Assembly (NCBI GenBank): GCA_016710935.1
Contig: JADJTY010000012.1
Span: 496,001 to 560,000 of the forward strand
Direction: 5' to 3'
DNA from: Chitinophagaceae bacterium
GTDB lineage: Bacteria > Bacteroidota > Bacteroidia > Chitinophagales > Chitinophagaceae
DNA length: 64,000 bases
In this document: positions 1-8,275 of the stretch, in pieces
How the letters are laid out: the number at the start of each line of letters is the position of its first letter
Position numbering within the stretch: position 1 is the stretch's first letter
Position numbers and translations under genes: made by a program
The notes under the pieces: generated by a model
What the model was told of the DNA's origin: nothing
The model's database searches: none
The model's input: the letters and a program-made list of their open reading frames with translations, nothing else

Positions 1-767
1 TCTATTTCTTTAACGGGTGCCTTTATAAAAGTTACAAAAAAGTAAACATGTTTATTTTCTTCGATCCAGCCAGCCAGCCAGCCAATGGCATTTCCATCTT
101 CTCCAAAGCCCCAGCCGGTTTTGTAACTTAACTGATAGGCTGTGTTGTTTTCCTGCAGCATTACATCCCGTACAATCTGCTGCACACTTTTACGAAACGG
201 CAACTGATCAAAATATAATTTTTTAAGAAAGCCCAGTTGTTCATCCGGAGAAATCTTCAGCGTATTATTCAGCCAGAAAGAATCAACGGAGCTACCGATA
301 TTTTTATTTCCGTAACCAAGGCTGTCTATCCACTGCTGCATGGTATCTTTCCCTATGCGCCGGGCTACTTCCTGGTAATAAGCCACATTGCTTACTTTAA
401 AAGCTTCGGTCATATCCATATCCTTATTCCAGTCTGCGTTCCATCTTTCTACGCCATCCCATTTGATCACCATCTTTTCATCTGTTATTCTGCCGGTTTG
501 CAGGCCAACCAATGAGTTAAAGATTTTAAAGGTTGATGCCGGCGAAAAGCGCATGGTATCATACTTCATATTATACACCGTTACCTCGCCATCCTGGTTG
601 TTGAACATGGTAAAACAGCCATCGACCTTGTTTTCGTCGAAATATTTTTTTAAGCTATCGTCGTTGTTGGCTTTATTTACCGAACAGGATGTAATAAGCA
701 ACAGGCAACCGGCAATGAGCAATTGGCAACGGGCAATAGGCAAAAGCGTTTTATAATTAAAAGTCAT
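1..767 (-). CDS. class D (OXA-type) beta-lactamase, lipoprotein, 3' end cut by window edge
   Basis: The reading frame is open from an ATG at 767 down to base 1. It carries the class D serine beta-lactamase motifs in order: STFK at about residues 78-81 (acylated serine and lysine), SNV at 126-128, YGN at 152-154 and KTG near residue 213, with the FWL segment usual before the third motif. The family hydrolyses beta-lactams in the periplasm; the N-terminus ends in a lipobox (LITSC, Cys28), so membrane anchoring is likely. The hydrophobic core of the signal peptide is encoded by a heptanucleotide array at 697-745. It lies 17 nt downstream of the DUF3109 gene on the same strand and may be co-transcribed. 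Substrate range cannot be read from sequence. A sensor domain of BlaR type is not excluded, since only one end is visible, but the preserved motifs favour an enzyme. Confidence 0.88.
   Translation of the reverse strand, partial: MTFNYKTLLPIARCQLLIAGCLLLITSCSVNKANNDDSLKKYFDENKVDGCFTMFNNQDGEVTVYNMKYDTMRFSPASTFKIFNSLVGLQTGRITDEKMVIKWDGVERWNADWNKDMDMTEAFKVSNVAYYQEVARRIGKDTMQQWIDSLGYGNKNIGSSVDSFWLNNTLKISPDEQLGFLKKLYFDQLPFRKSVQQIVRDVMLQENNTAYQLSYKTGWGFGEDGNAIGWLAGWIEENKHVYFFVTFIKAPVKEI
697..745. repeat. heptanucleotide array (7 units) inside the beta-lactamase signal peptide
   Basis: Seven consecutive 7-nt units of the form (A/G)GCAAnn, for example GGCAACC, GGCAATG, GGCAATA. Read on the minus strand they encode the hydrophobic core of the lipoprotein signal peptide (LPIARCQLLIAGC). 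Related to the array at 3414-3469. Confidence 0.85.
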
Positions 768-784
768 TCTCTAGATTTTTAAAA

Positions 785-1366
785 TTATTTTTTATTAAGA
801 TGAGTAGCAGTTGCTTCCAGGGCATTATAGAATTTTTTTCCAAATTTCCGGGTTAGGGCTTCTTTTAAAAAAACATACACCGGAACTTTTAATTTTTTGC
901 CGAAAGTGCATGCAGCTTTGCAATGATCTTCCCGGGGTTCGTAATTAACATAAATACTATCGCTGCGTTTACTTTCTTTGGTAATAATTGGAAAAAGATG
1001 GCAACTGATGGGCTTCTTCCATTTTATCTTGCCATCAAGATAAGCCTGTTCAATGCCGCATTTTACAACCCCGGCTGCATCATGAATGCCATATACACAA
1101 ACCTTACTGTTGATGGTTGGTGTAACCCAGCCATATTCCCTGTCGTACACATACCTGCCCTGGCGCTCCAGTTCTTTTTTACTGGTTTCATTCAGATAGG
1201 GCAATACAGCTTCGTACACTTCATTGATCTTATCCAGCTCCTCATTTTCCAGCGGGGCACCGGCATCGCCATCAACACAGCAGGCACCCTTGCATTTACT
1301 AAGGTCGCAAACAAACTGTTCTTTAACCACGGCATCGGCGATGAGTATATTTTCTATTGCAATCAT
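785..1366 (-). CDS. DUF3109 family protein, cysteine-rich
   Basis: A 193-residue soluble protein matching the DUF3109 family, common in Bacteroidota and of unknown biochemical role. Visible features are clustered cysteines: CDLSKCKGACC near residues 20-30, further Cys in SKVCVY, VKCGI and ISCHLF, and CKAAC near the C-terminus. The pattern suggests a bound metal or Fe-S centre (inference). There is no signal peptide, so it is probably cytoplasmic. It precedes the class D beta-lactamase by 17 nt on the same strand; that proximity may only reflect shared transcription. Confidence 0.8.
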   Translation of the reverse strand: MIAIENILIADAVVKEQFVCDLSKCKGACCVDGDAGAPLENEELDKINEVYEAVLPYLNETSKKELERQGRYVYDREYGWVTPTINSKVCVYGIHDAAGVVKCGIEQAYLDGKIKWKKPISCHLFPIITKESKRSDSIYVNYEPREDHCKAACTFGKKLKVPVYVFLKEALTRKFGKKFYNALEATATHLNKK

Positions 1367-1415
1367 GGGCGCAAAGTTAAAGATTTACGATGTAGTTAAA
1401 ATGGATTGTTTGTTA

Positions 1416-1481
1416 CAGAGGTGTCACCTTTTATTACAGGCATAGTAATATAAAGCATCTGCTTGAAAGGTGACACCTCTG
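1416..1481. repeat. inverted repeat with 16-nt perfect arms, each arm itself nearly palindromic
   Basis: CAGAGGTGTCACCTTT at 1416-1431 is repeated as its exact reverse complement at 1466-1481, with a 34-nt spacer. Each arm is itself a 7-1-7 near-palindrome around GGTGTCACC. It lies between the divergent DUF3109 and DUF2306 genes, with no T-run after it, so an operator or a small repeat element is more likely than a terminator. Confidence 0.8.
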
Positions 1482-1566
1482 GCCAGGGCCAAAACCCTTA
1501 ACAAATTTCTAACAGGTTTTTTTATGCAATGGTTTTGTTTGCTCATCACACCTGAAACCAACCAAC

Positions 1567-2241
1567 ATGCTCAACAGCCGCCAATTAACCCTGCAACAAA
1601 GCATTCGTTATTTTTTTGGTGCTTTTTTTTGGATACCCGTTGTTTTTTTCAGCCTGCTGCTGTTAAAAAATACCCTTCCGTATTTCTCTTTCAGTCAGCA
1701 GTTTAGTTTTATTGAGGAGCGGGCTTTGCTTTTTTTAAAGCCGGTTTATAAATACAGTTTTTACATACACATTTTTGCCGGCATGTTTTGCATTGTGGCA
1801 GCACTTACACAATTCTCAAGTTATATACTTAAAAAAAGAAAAGCCATACATATATGGATGGGGAAGACTTATGTTTTTGTGGTGCTGGTGCTGGGTGCAC
1901 CAACGGGTCTGTATATGAGTTTTTTTGCCAAGGGAAGTTTTTGGGAGCGGATGCTTTTTATGTTTATGGCTTTATATTGGTTTTACAGCACCATGAAGGG
2001 CCTGCAAACCATCAAAGTTAAAAATGTAATTGCCCATAAAAACTGGATGATACGCAGTTACAGCATGGCCATGACGGCGGTAACCTTCAGGGTTTACCAT
2101 TTACTTTTTTACTACTTCGATGTTGATCACCTGCACAATTATGAAATTTCGCTCTGGATAAGTGTGCTGGGTAATATGTTGGTGGCCGAATACATCATCT
2201 ACCGGAAAAGCAAATCTTACTTAAAAACATTTTTGGCTTAA
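1567..2241 (+). CDS. DUF2306-like membrane protein
   Basis: A 224-residue protein with about six hydrophobic segments: near residues 17-35, 57-80, 95-115, 120-140, 165-185 and 195-215. The His-containing helices (YIHIFAGMF, IHIWMGKTYVF, AHKNWMIRSYSM) resemble the DUF2306 family of predicted inner-membrane proteins, where such histidines are candidate haem or metal ligands. The ATG at 1567 follows a short AT-rich leader. Monocistronic as far as seen; downstream lies a low-complexity stretch. Function unknown; the family call rests on overall pattern. Confidence 0.7.
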   Translation: MLNSRQLTLQQSIRYFFGAFFWIPVVFFSLLLLKNTLPYFSFSQQFSFIEERALLFLKPVYKYSFYIHIFAGMFCIVAALTQFSSYILKKRKAIHIWMGKTYVFVVLVLGAPTGLYMSFFAKGSFWERMLFMFMALYWFYSTMKGLQTIKVKNVIAHKNWMIRSYSMAMTAVTFRVYHLLFYYFDVDHLHNYEISLWISVLGNMLVAEYIIYRKSKSYLKTFLA

Positions 2242-2280
2242 ATATTAATAATACCAATTAGACATTAAAATATATCGGTC

Positions 2281-2405
2281 GGCCGGGGGTTGGCGGGGGG
2301 GGGGTCCCAATAAAAAGGGGGCCTTTTCCCCTGGGCCCGGGCCCCCCCCACCCCCCCCCCCCCGCCTTTGGGGAAGAGTAAAAAAGAAAAAAAAAAAAAA
2401 AATTT
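2281..2405. other. low-complexity G/C and A homopolymer stretch, probable sequence artefact
   Basis: About 125 bases made of long runs of G, then C, then A, unlike any other part of the window. It contains no plausible gene; the G-rich open frame across it on the minus strand encodes only homopolymer tracts. The bases just after it include a gene with a missing A, which also suggests poor consensus quality here. Confidence 0.75.
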
Positions 2406-2449
2406 TTAACTTTTTTTGGTTAAAAAAATTCAGAAAAAAACAAAAAAAC

Positions 2450-2790
2450 ATGAAAGCAATTATTTATGCAGGCATAGGCCTGTTTTCTGTCGCCACAGTT
2501 TATGGCGTAGCCGATTATTACAGCAGCAAAAAAACGGGGAGCTTAAAAAACTGTATGTAGAGGAAAAGCTGCCACCACCAGTTCCAACGGTAGAAGAAAA
2601 AACTGTTGAAGTTATTCCTGTAAAGAATGTAGAAACTACTCCTTCGGAAACGAAGGTGGTTAAAGCAAAAGTAAAGTCGCCTAAAAAAGTAAAGAAGGTT
2701 AAAAAAACGATACGGTTTGAAAATTTTTCCAGGGGAAGGATAAAGGAACCGGTGGTTATGGAAGAGAAGATCGTAGAGAAGAAAAATTAA
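2450..2790 (+). CDS. small lysine-rich protein with N-terminal membrane segment, frameshifted
   Basis: ATG at 2450 starts MKAIIYAGIGLFSVATVYGV, a hydrophobic segment that could be a membrane anchor or signal peptide. This frame stops after about 36 codons. The following frame continues with ELKKLYVEEKLPPPVP and a Lys/Val/Glu-rich tail to 2790. Adding one A to the A7 run near 2528-2534 joins the frames into a 113-residue protein, so a base is probably missing from the sequence. No family recognised; the tail is likely disordered and, if the anchor holds, extracytoplasmic. Confidence 0.6.
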
Positions 2791-2805
2791 GCTGCATAAG
2801 CAGAC

Positions 2806-3501
2806 TTATTTTCTGGTCCACTTAAAAGTATTGATCAAATGATCAATATCTTTTTGCAAAAAGTCAATAACGGGCCTTAATGAATCGGCATTGGGTGTTA
2901 CATCAAAATACAAAGCACCCCGGAAAAAATTTTGGGTGGTATCGCTCATAAAAAACTGCCTGGAAGTAGCAGCATTACCGCCAACCCGGAAAAAAACGCC
3001 GGTGATGCCGTTTTGTGTGTGAAACAGGCTGTCTTTAATTGAAGAGGCCACAGATTCGTTTTTACTGGTGAGTTTAAAAGCATCATTCACCATCAGATCA
3101 AATACATTGGTGCCCAGCGAATCTTTATAAGAACCATCAGCCTGTTTTACTTTGTAAGTTGATTTACCACCTACAGCTTTGTAACTTAAAAATATTCTTC
3201 CGCCGAGCTGTGGAAAATCCAAATTGATCCAAAAAGGATTTTGCAGGTCCCGGTCGAAGTAGGTACTATCTTTTACTACCTGTGCATAAATTGGATATTC
3301 AAATGTATAAGGGAATCCTTCTTTTTGAAAAACAGTGTACTTTCTTTCGGGAAAATCTATTTTGTAATAACCGGTTTTTTTAGAGGTGTAGGTGGAATTG
3401 CAGGCCGGAAAGAATAGGCAACAGGCAATGAGCAACAGGCAATAGGCAATAGGCAATGGGCAATGGGTAAAAAAAGATATGCTTAGTTTTTTCATGATCA
3501 T
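2806..3501 (-). CDS. gldD: gliding motility lipoprotein GldD
   Basis: About 231 residues with a lipobox (FFPAC, Cys34) and a body matching GldD, a lipoprotein required for gliding and type IX secretion in Flavobacterium johnsoniae. Recognisable stretches are YYKIDFPERKY near residue 45, FEYPIYA, and FWINLDFPQLGGRI near residue 90. It sits 11 nt after gldE on the same strand, the conserved ssb-gldE-gldD order of Bacteroidota. Oddity: its signal peptide is longer than usual because the hydrophobic core is written by an eight-unit heptanucleotide array (3414-3469). Internal methionines 1 and 3 both fit as start. Confidence 0.9.
   Translation of the reverse strand: MIMKKLSISFFTHCPLPIAYCLLLIACCLFFPACNSTYTSKKTGYYKIDFPERKYTVFQKEGFPYTFEYPIYAQVVKDSTYFDRDLQNPFWINLDFPQLGGRIFLSYKAVGGKSTYKVKQADGSYKDSLGTNVFDLMVNDAFKLTSKNESVASSIKDSLFHTQNGITGVFFRVGGNAATSRQFFMSDTTQNFFRGALYFDVTPNADSLRPVIDFLQKDIDHLINTFKWTRK
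3414..3469. repeat. heptanucleotide array (8 units) inside the gldD signal peptide
   Basis: Eight contiguous 7-nt units: ATAGGCA, ACAGGCA, ATGAGCA, ACAGGCA, ATAGGCA (twice), ATGGGCA, ATGGGTA. On the minus strand they encode the hydrophobic core around LPIAYCLLLIACC of the GldD signal peptide. Confidence 0.92.
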
Positions 3502-3512
3502 TATATAGGCTG

Positions 3513-4847
3513 CTAAACTGCATCAGGCATTTTAATGGTAATTTTTATTTTATCGAGCCTGTTCTTATTTATTTCAAGCGGAATAAAAGTAAAATCACCG
3601 TTAACCACTTCTTCGTTTACCTGCGGAAATTCACCGGCAATTTCCAAAACCAGTCCGGCTAAGGAATCACTTTCTCCTCTTACGGTATCAAATGTATCAG
3701 GAGCCATTCCCAGTGCTTTGCATACATCGTTGATCATGGTCTTACCCTCAAAAATATAATTATAGTCATCTATCTTTTTGTTGTTACTTTCCTCATCATC
3801 AAACTCATCTTTTATCTCGCCAATAATTTCTTCCATTACATCTTCCAGTGTAACAATGCCCGATGTTCCGCCAAACTCATCAACCACCACAGCAAAATGC
3901 ATGCGGCGGCTGCGAAATTCCTGCAGCAGGTCTTCAATTAATTTTTTTTCGTGCACAAAAAACGGCTGACGCAATAAAGTATGCCAGTCAAAATTTTCAG
4001 GCTCATTTAAATGGGGTAAAATGTCTTTGGTGTGCAGCATGCCCACCACTTCATCCAGGTTATTTTTATAAACCGGCAGGCGGGAGTAATGCAGTTCTTC
4101 TATCTTCTTAACCGTATCCACAAAACTGAAATTGATATCAATACCGCTTACATCAAGGCGGCTGCGCATTACCTGTTTAACGGTAGTATCGCCGAATTTG
4201 CGTATGCCTTTTAAGATCGATTTTTCTTCGGAAGATGCTTCATGTTCGGGCAGCAGGTCTATGGCATAATCCAGGTGGCTGCGGTCCATGGTAGAAGAAT
4301 TTTCGGAAGAGAATTTCTTTTCTACTTTATCACCGTAACGCACCATTCTTTTGCTGAAGCGGTAAAATATACTGCTGAAAATTTCTACAACCAGCGAAGC
4401 CATGGCAGCAAACTGAATTTTATGATGCGTAGCCCAGACTTTTGGCAACACTTCTCCGAAAAGCAATAATAAAAAAGTAACGACTACCACTTTAATTAAA
4501 AAGACTGGCCAGAATGTTAGGTCCAATGTGGTTACCCAACTGTCAATTAAAATATTGGATATTAAAATGATGCCGATGTTTACAAAGCTGTTGCTGATAA
4601 GCATAGATGCCAGCAAGGTTTTTGGCTGCTCCAGTAAATTTACAATGCGGCGGTAAGCTGGTTGTTTTTTTGTACGCAGCATATTAAGATCCTTTAGCGT
4701 AAGGGAGAAAAAAGCAATTTCGGAACCGGCCAGTAAAAAAGATAACATGAAAAGAATGACAACTAAAAATATAAGAATAGTAGTTGCGGCAGTTGTTATT
4801 GCCAGAAGATGAAAATTAAAAAGACTGAGACCCGAATGATAATCCAA
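3513..4847 (-). CDS. gldE: gliding motility-associated protein GldE (CorC/HlyC-type CBS protein)
   Basis: A 444-residue protein built like the UPF0053/CorC family. It has an N-terminal membrane domain with three or four helices (about residues 15-150, including the LFGEVLPKVWA motif), then paired CBS domains (about 205-335, including FVVVDEFGGTSGIVTLEDVMEE-like sequence) and a C-terminal transporter-associated domain. In Bacteroidota this paralogue is GldE, which works with GldD. Translation appears to start at TTG (4847), as no in-frame ATG precedes the first helix. It lies between ssb and gldD in the conserved order. Confidence 0.9.
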   Translation of the reverse strand: MDYHSGLSLFNFHLLAITTAATTILIFLVVILFMLSFLLAGSEIAFFSLTLKDLNMLRTKKQPAYRRIVNLLEQPKTLLASMLISNSFVNIGIILISNILIDSWVTTLDLTFWPVFLIKVVVVTFLLLLFGEVLPKVWATHHKIQFAAMASLVVEIFSSIFYRFSKRMVRYGDKVEKKFSSENSSTMDRSHLDYAIDLLPEHEASSEEKSILKGIRKFGDTTVKQVMRSRLDVSGIDINFSFVDTVKKIEELHYSRLPVYKNNLDEVVGMLHTKDILPHLNEPENFDWHTLLRQPFFVHEKKLIEDLLQEFRSRRMHFAVVVDEFGGTSGIVTLEDVMEEIIGEIKDEFDDEESNNKKIDDYNYIFEGKTMINDVCKALGMAPDTFDTVRGESDSLAGLVLEIAGEFPQVNEEVVNGDFTFIPLEINKNRLDKIKITIKMPDAV

Positions 4848-4945
4848 AACAAAGAGTTTAATTAAAAAATATTATTCTATTTACTGCATCATGTACAAAA
4901 TAGAATAGGTTTATTATTTGTATAAGTTGCGCTTTCTAAAAACCA

Positions 4946-5380
4946 TTAAAAAGGTAAACGCTCCGAACCATCTTCAGCCGTTGGTATATCCGGATGATCA
5001 TCCGGCCCGTCTAGCCCTTCTAAACCCTGTGGCAACTGGCTGCCATCTGTTCTTTTATCCAGCATAATGAGGTTATCGCCCACTACTTCTGTAGCAAATT
5101 TTTTATTGCCTTCCTTATCTTCCCAGCTGCGTGTTTTTAAGCGCCCTTCTATGTAAACCAAACTTCCCTTGTGTAAATATTTTTGGGCAAGTTCGGCCAA
5201 ACCACGCCACAGTACAATGGTATGCCATTCAGTTTGAGAGATCAGTTTGCCGCTTCTGTCTTTATAGGTTTCTGTTGTAGCCAGCGAAAATTTTGCTACT
5301 GCAATATTGCCTTCCAGAAATTGCATATCCGGGTCTTTACCCAGGTTACCAATTAACATTACCCTGTTTACGCCTCTCAT
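4946..5380 (-). CDS. ssb: single-stranded DNA-binding protein
   Basis: A 144-residue SSB. An OB fold fills residues 1-110, starting MRGVNRVMLIGNLGKDP with the conserved WHTIVLWRGLAE segment. A short acidic linker leads to a C-terminal tip ending ERLPF, the docking site for partner proteins. It coats single-stranded DNA during replication and repair. Its neighbours mutY upstream and gldE-gldD downstream on the same strand are the usual Bacteroidota arrangement. A TAAATTTG promoter-like motif lies about 70 nt upstream. Confidence 0.95.
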   Translation of the reverse strand: MRGVNRVMLIGNLGKDPDMQFLEGNIAVAKFSLATTETYKDRSGKLISQTEWHTIVLWRGLAELAQKYLHKGSLVYIEGRLKTRSWEDKEGNKKFATEVVGDNLIMLDKRTDGSQLPQGLEGLDGPDDHPDIPTAEDGSERLPF

Positions 5381-5452
5381 AATATTTAATTTAAATCATT
5401 GCTGTTTTAAAGCTTGCCTTTCTGGTTCTTAAAAACTATGGTGCCGGTACAA

Positions 5453-5460
5453 CAAATTTA
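5453..5460 (-). promoter_or_regulatory. possible -7 promoter element for ssb
   Basis: TAAATTTG on the minus strand fits the Bacteroidota TAnnTTTG -7 consensus, about 70 nt before the ssb start. No clear -33 TTTG partner is present, so this is weak. Confidence 0.35.
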
Positions 5461-5576
5461 AAGATACATTTTTATGCCGATGTACCCGAAAAAATGGCCC
5501 CGGATTATTGTACACCGAAAGACCCGTACAGGCCCTCAATGGTTACCTGATTTTCATATCCATTGAAAAGATGGCA

Positions 5577-6674
5577 TTATCCTTCAAATGCCTGTAGCTT
5601 ATTCTGGGCCAGGTAACCTGTGATAAATTTGGGAAAGGGAAGTTTTTTAAGCTGTTTATATGTTACAGCCTGATAATCCTCTAAAGGCGGTTCGGTATTT
5701 ACAGTAAGCTGAATAAAATTACCATGTATGGTCTGGTGTGTAAGTTGTTGTTTATACATTTCAGAAACATGCAGTATGGTTGCTTTGTTTTTACCTGCAA
5801 TATTTTTGAATAATTTTGAGTTTTTTATCTCTTCTAAAGAAAAGGCTTTACCCGTTTCCTGCAGCACAAATTCATACAGGTTTTCCCATATTTCCCTGGG
5901 CCCTCTTTTTTTCACATAAATTTTTCCATTGTACGCAACTATTAAATAATAAAGCCAGCGCTGTTTTTTAATCAGCTTGCCCGATTTTACAGGCAGTATA
6001 TCAACTTTTCCCTCCAAAAGTGCTGTACACCTGGCTTTTAAAGGACAGGTTGAACACAAGGGATTTTTGGGTTTACAGATCACTGCACCAAAATCCATAA
6101 TGGCCTGGTTGTAAATACCGGGAAGTTTCTTTTCTAACAGCTCTTCCGCCAATGCAGTAAAAAGTTTTTTTCCGTTTGTACTATCTGTTGGCGTATCCAT
6201 TCCAAAAAAACGTGATAATACCCTGAATACATTTCCATCAACCACGGCATGTGGTAAATTGAATGCAAAAGAAGCAATGGCTGCGGCTGTGTATGGCCCA
6301 ATTCCTTTCAGGCTCAAAATCTCTGTATAACTCCCGGGAAATTGACCCTGCTTTTCGATAGCAATAAATTTTGCTGTGGCGATCAGGTTTTTACAACGGG
6401 TATAATATCCAAGTCCTTCCCAGAGTTTAAATACTCTTTCCTGAGGTGCTGCGGCTAATTTATAAATGTTGGGGAAATTTGCAACAAAGCGATTATAATA
6501 ATCCCAGCCCTGTTCCACCCTGGTTTGCTGCAGTATAATTTCGCTCAACCATATTTTATAAGGATCTTTTTCTCCCTTCCAGGGCATGGCCCGGTTATTT
6601 TGCTTCGTATTCCATTGTAAAAGCCGTTTTGTAAAATATTTTTTATCAGTATCCAATTTTTTCAATATATACAT
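5577..6674 (-). CDS. mutY: A/G-specific adenine DNA glycosylase
   Basis: A 365-residue MutY that removes adenine mispaired with 8-oxoguanine. An endonuclease III-like domain holds the helix-hairpin-helix (LKGIGPYTAAAIASF, about residues 120-135) followed by the catalytic Asp in AVVDGNVFRVLSR. The 4Fe-4S cluster cysteines have C-X6-C-X2-C-X5-C spacing in CKPKNPLCSTCPLKARC. A C-terminal NUDIX-like domain recognises 8-oxoG. It is divergent from hup and upstream of ssb, the conserved Bacteroidota neighbourhood. Confidence 0.95.
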   Translation of the reverse strand: MYILKKLDTDKKYFTKRLLQWNTKQNNRAMPWKGEKDPYKIWLSEIILQQTRVEQGWDYYNRFVANFPNIYKLAAAPQERVFKLWEGLGYYTRCKNLIATAKFIAIEKQGQFPGSYTEILSLKGIGPYTAAAIASFAFNLPHAVVDGNVFRVLSRFFGMDTPTDSTNGKKLFTALAEELLEKKLPGIYNQAIMDFGAVICKPKNPLCSTCPLKARCTALLEGKVDILPVKSGKLIKKQRWLYYLIVAYNGKIYVKKRGPREIWENLYEFVLQETGKAFSLEEIKNSKLFKNIAGKNKATILHVSEMYKQQLTHQTIHGNFIQLTVNTEPPLEDYQAVTYKQLKKLPFPKFITGYLAQNKLQAFEG

Positions 6675-6796
6675 GAAGTAATTTTAAAACAATCTATATA
6701 GTTCATATATCTCTAATAACCAATAGATTATAAAAATATTAATTACCAACAGGTGCAGGTGTTTTTTTACAAAGTACCTGATAATCATCAACTTAT

Positions 6797-6829
6797 TTTG
6801 GAAAATCCAATTTTTTTGTTGTATATTTC
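6797..6829 (+). promoter_or_regulatory. putative promoter of hup
   Basis: TTTG at 6797-6800 and TATATTTC at 6822-6829 are 21 nt apart and resemble the Bacteroidota -33/-7 pair (TTTG and TAnnTTTG, last base differing). The hup start follows 29 nt later. Confidence 0.5.
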
Positions 6830-6858
6830 TATCAGTTACAATTCTTAAATAAATATTT

Positions 6859-7182
6859 ATGAGAAAAGCAGACCTCATTAATGAAATTTCCGATAAAACA
6901 GGCATTCCAAAAGTGGATGTGCTGGTAACGCTGGAAACCATGTTTAAATCTGTTAAAAATAGTTTAGCTGCCGGCGAAAACATTTACATACGTGGTTTTG
7001 GTAGTTTTATTACTAAAAAAAGAGCTGCTAAGATAGGCCGTAATATCAAAAAAAATATTGCTGTAGAGATTCCCGAACACTTTATTCCCGCCTTTAAACC
7101 AGCCAAAGAATTTATGCTGGAAATAAAATCTTCAAAAAATATAAAAGAAACTGCAGAAAGAGACGAAGACAATGAAGACTGA
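6859..7182 (+). CDS. hup: HU/IHF family DNA-binding protein
   Basis: A 107-residue histone-like protein. The dimerisation helices (MRKADLINEISDKTGIP) come first, then the signature around GFGSFITKKRAAKIGRN (residues 47-63) and the DNA-binding arm region up to FKPAKEF. A charged tail of about 15 residues extends beyond the usual 90-residue HU, as is common in Bacteroidota. It bends and compacts DNA. Divergent from mutY, followed by a TPR gene 44 nt downstream. Confidence 0.93.
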   Translation: MRKADLINEISDKTGIPKVDVLVTLETMFKSVKNSLAAGENIYIRGFGSFITKKRAAKIGRNIKKNIAVEIPEHFIPAFKPAKEFMLEIKSSKNIKETAERDEDNED

Positions 7183-7226
7183 TGTAACTTTGCCTTCCTG
7201 TAAAAAAGAAGCACAGGGTTTTATAA

Positions 7227-8076
7227 ATGCCTAAAAAACAACTCCTCATTGCCATTGCCGGAATAGCCCTGGTTGCCCTTCTTTTAATTTTTGGAAATAC
7301 AACAGCTCCTAAAAGTAAAGTACAGGCTCCTGAAGCCAAAGCTGTAAAAAACTTTGATATCATTCAATTTATTGAGGAAGAAAAAAAAACATTTATCTCC
7401 TTCTCAATTGATCAATCTTAGTAAATTAGAAAATAGCGTAACGCGTGGTGATGTTAACAGTCAATCAGTTACAGCAAATACACAGCTTGCTAATTTCTGG
7501 AAAGACAGTGTAAAATCTTTTGAGCCGTATGCATATTATTTATCGGAAGCTGCTAAGTTGGAGAAGTCGGAAAAAAACCTCACCTTTGCTGCCCAATTAA
7601 TTTTAAACAACCTCAGGGCAGAACCTGACGAGGCTAAATTAAACTGGAAAACAGCACAGGCAATAGCCTTATTTGAAAAAGCAATAGAACTGAACCCCGA
7701 CAATGACGATTTAAAAGTTGGTTTGGGAAGTTGCTACATATTTGGGAAAGGAAGAGTGGGAGGACCGGAAGAGACCATGAAAGGCATACAGCAGTTGTTA
7801 AGTGTTATTCGTAAAGACTCAAACAACATGAAAGCGCAGATGATGCTGGGTGTGGGTGGATATGTTTCGGGACAATATGATAAAGCTATAGAACGTTTAC
7901 AAAAGGTAATTAAAGTTCAACCCGATAATATAGAAGCTATTGCATTTTTAGCTGATGCTTATGCTGCTAAAGGTGATAAGGCTGAAGCAATTAAGTGGTA
8001 CACGATAAGTAAGAGGCTGGTGAACGATTCGCATTACAGCCAGGAAGTAGATGAGCGGATCAAAGGATTACAGTAA
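7227..8076 (+). CDS. membrane-anchored TPR protein, one frameshift
   Basis: The protein starts MPKKQLLIAIAGIALVALLLIF, a single membrane anchor. The frame then breaks in the A9 run near 7381-7389; removing one A joins it to the downstream frame (KKHLSPSQLINLSKLENS...), giving 282 residues. The C-terminal half has tetratricopeptide repeats, for example AIALFEKAIELNPDNDDLKVGLGSCY and AIERLQKVIKVQPDNIEAIAFLADAYAAKGDKAEAIKWY. Such proteins usually scaffold others at the membrane; the partner is unknown. The hup-TPR-bL38-rng order suggests a conserved housekeeping locus. Confidence 0.8.
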
Positions 8077-8143
8077 AAACATCGGGATAAACTCCGATTG
8101 ATATATTTTAAAAAAATTATTTTAAACACAAAAAAGACTAGTT

Positions 8144-8233
8144 ATGCCTTGTGGTAAAAAGAGAAAACGTCATAAAATTGCAACTCACAAGCGTAAAAAA
8201 CGTTTAAGAAAGAACCGTCATAAGAAGAAGTAA
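8144..8233 (+). CDS. 29-residue basic protein, AURKAIP1/COX24-like (bL38 candidate)
   Basis: ATG at 8144 encodes MPCGKKRKRHKIATHKRKK and a further basic run ending NRHKKK, 29 residues in all. This is a short, highly conserved Bacteroidota protein usually annotated as AURKAIP1/COX24 domain (the mitochondrial mS38 motif). A homologue was, to my knowledge, seen as an extra ribosomal protein (bL38) in a Flavobacterium ribosome structure. It lies between the TPR gene and rng and is followed by a strong hairpin. The coding call is firm; the ribosomal role is taken from the family. Confidence 0.85.
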   Translation: MPCGKKRKRHKIATHKRKKRLRKNRHKKK

Positions 8234-8275
8234 TTTTTCTTACCGGTGCCCGGAAGCCTCATCCGGGTGCGATTT

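Noticed and set aside
923..1399. 158-codon frame on the plus strand
   Set aside because: Antisense to the DUF3109 gene, which has conserved cysteine motifs on the other strand.
2245..2451. 68-codon frame on the minus strand with Gly/Pro runs
   Set aside because: It spans the homopolymer stretch and encodes only low-complexity sequence, most likely from faulty consensus.
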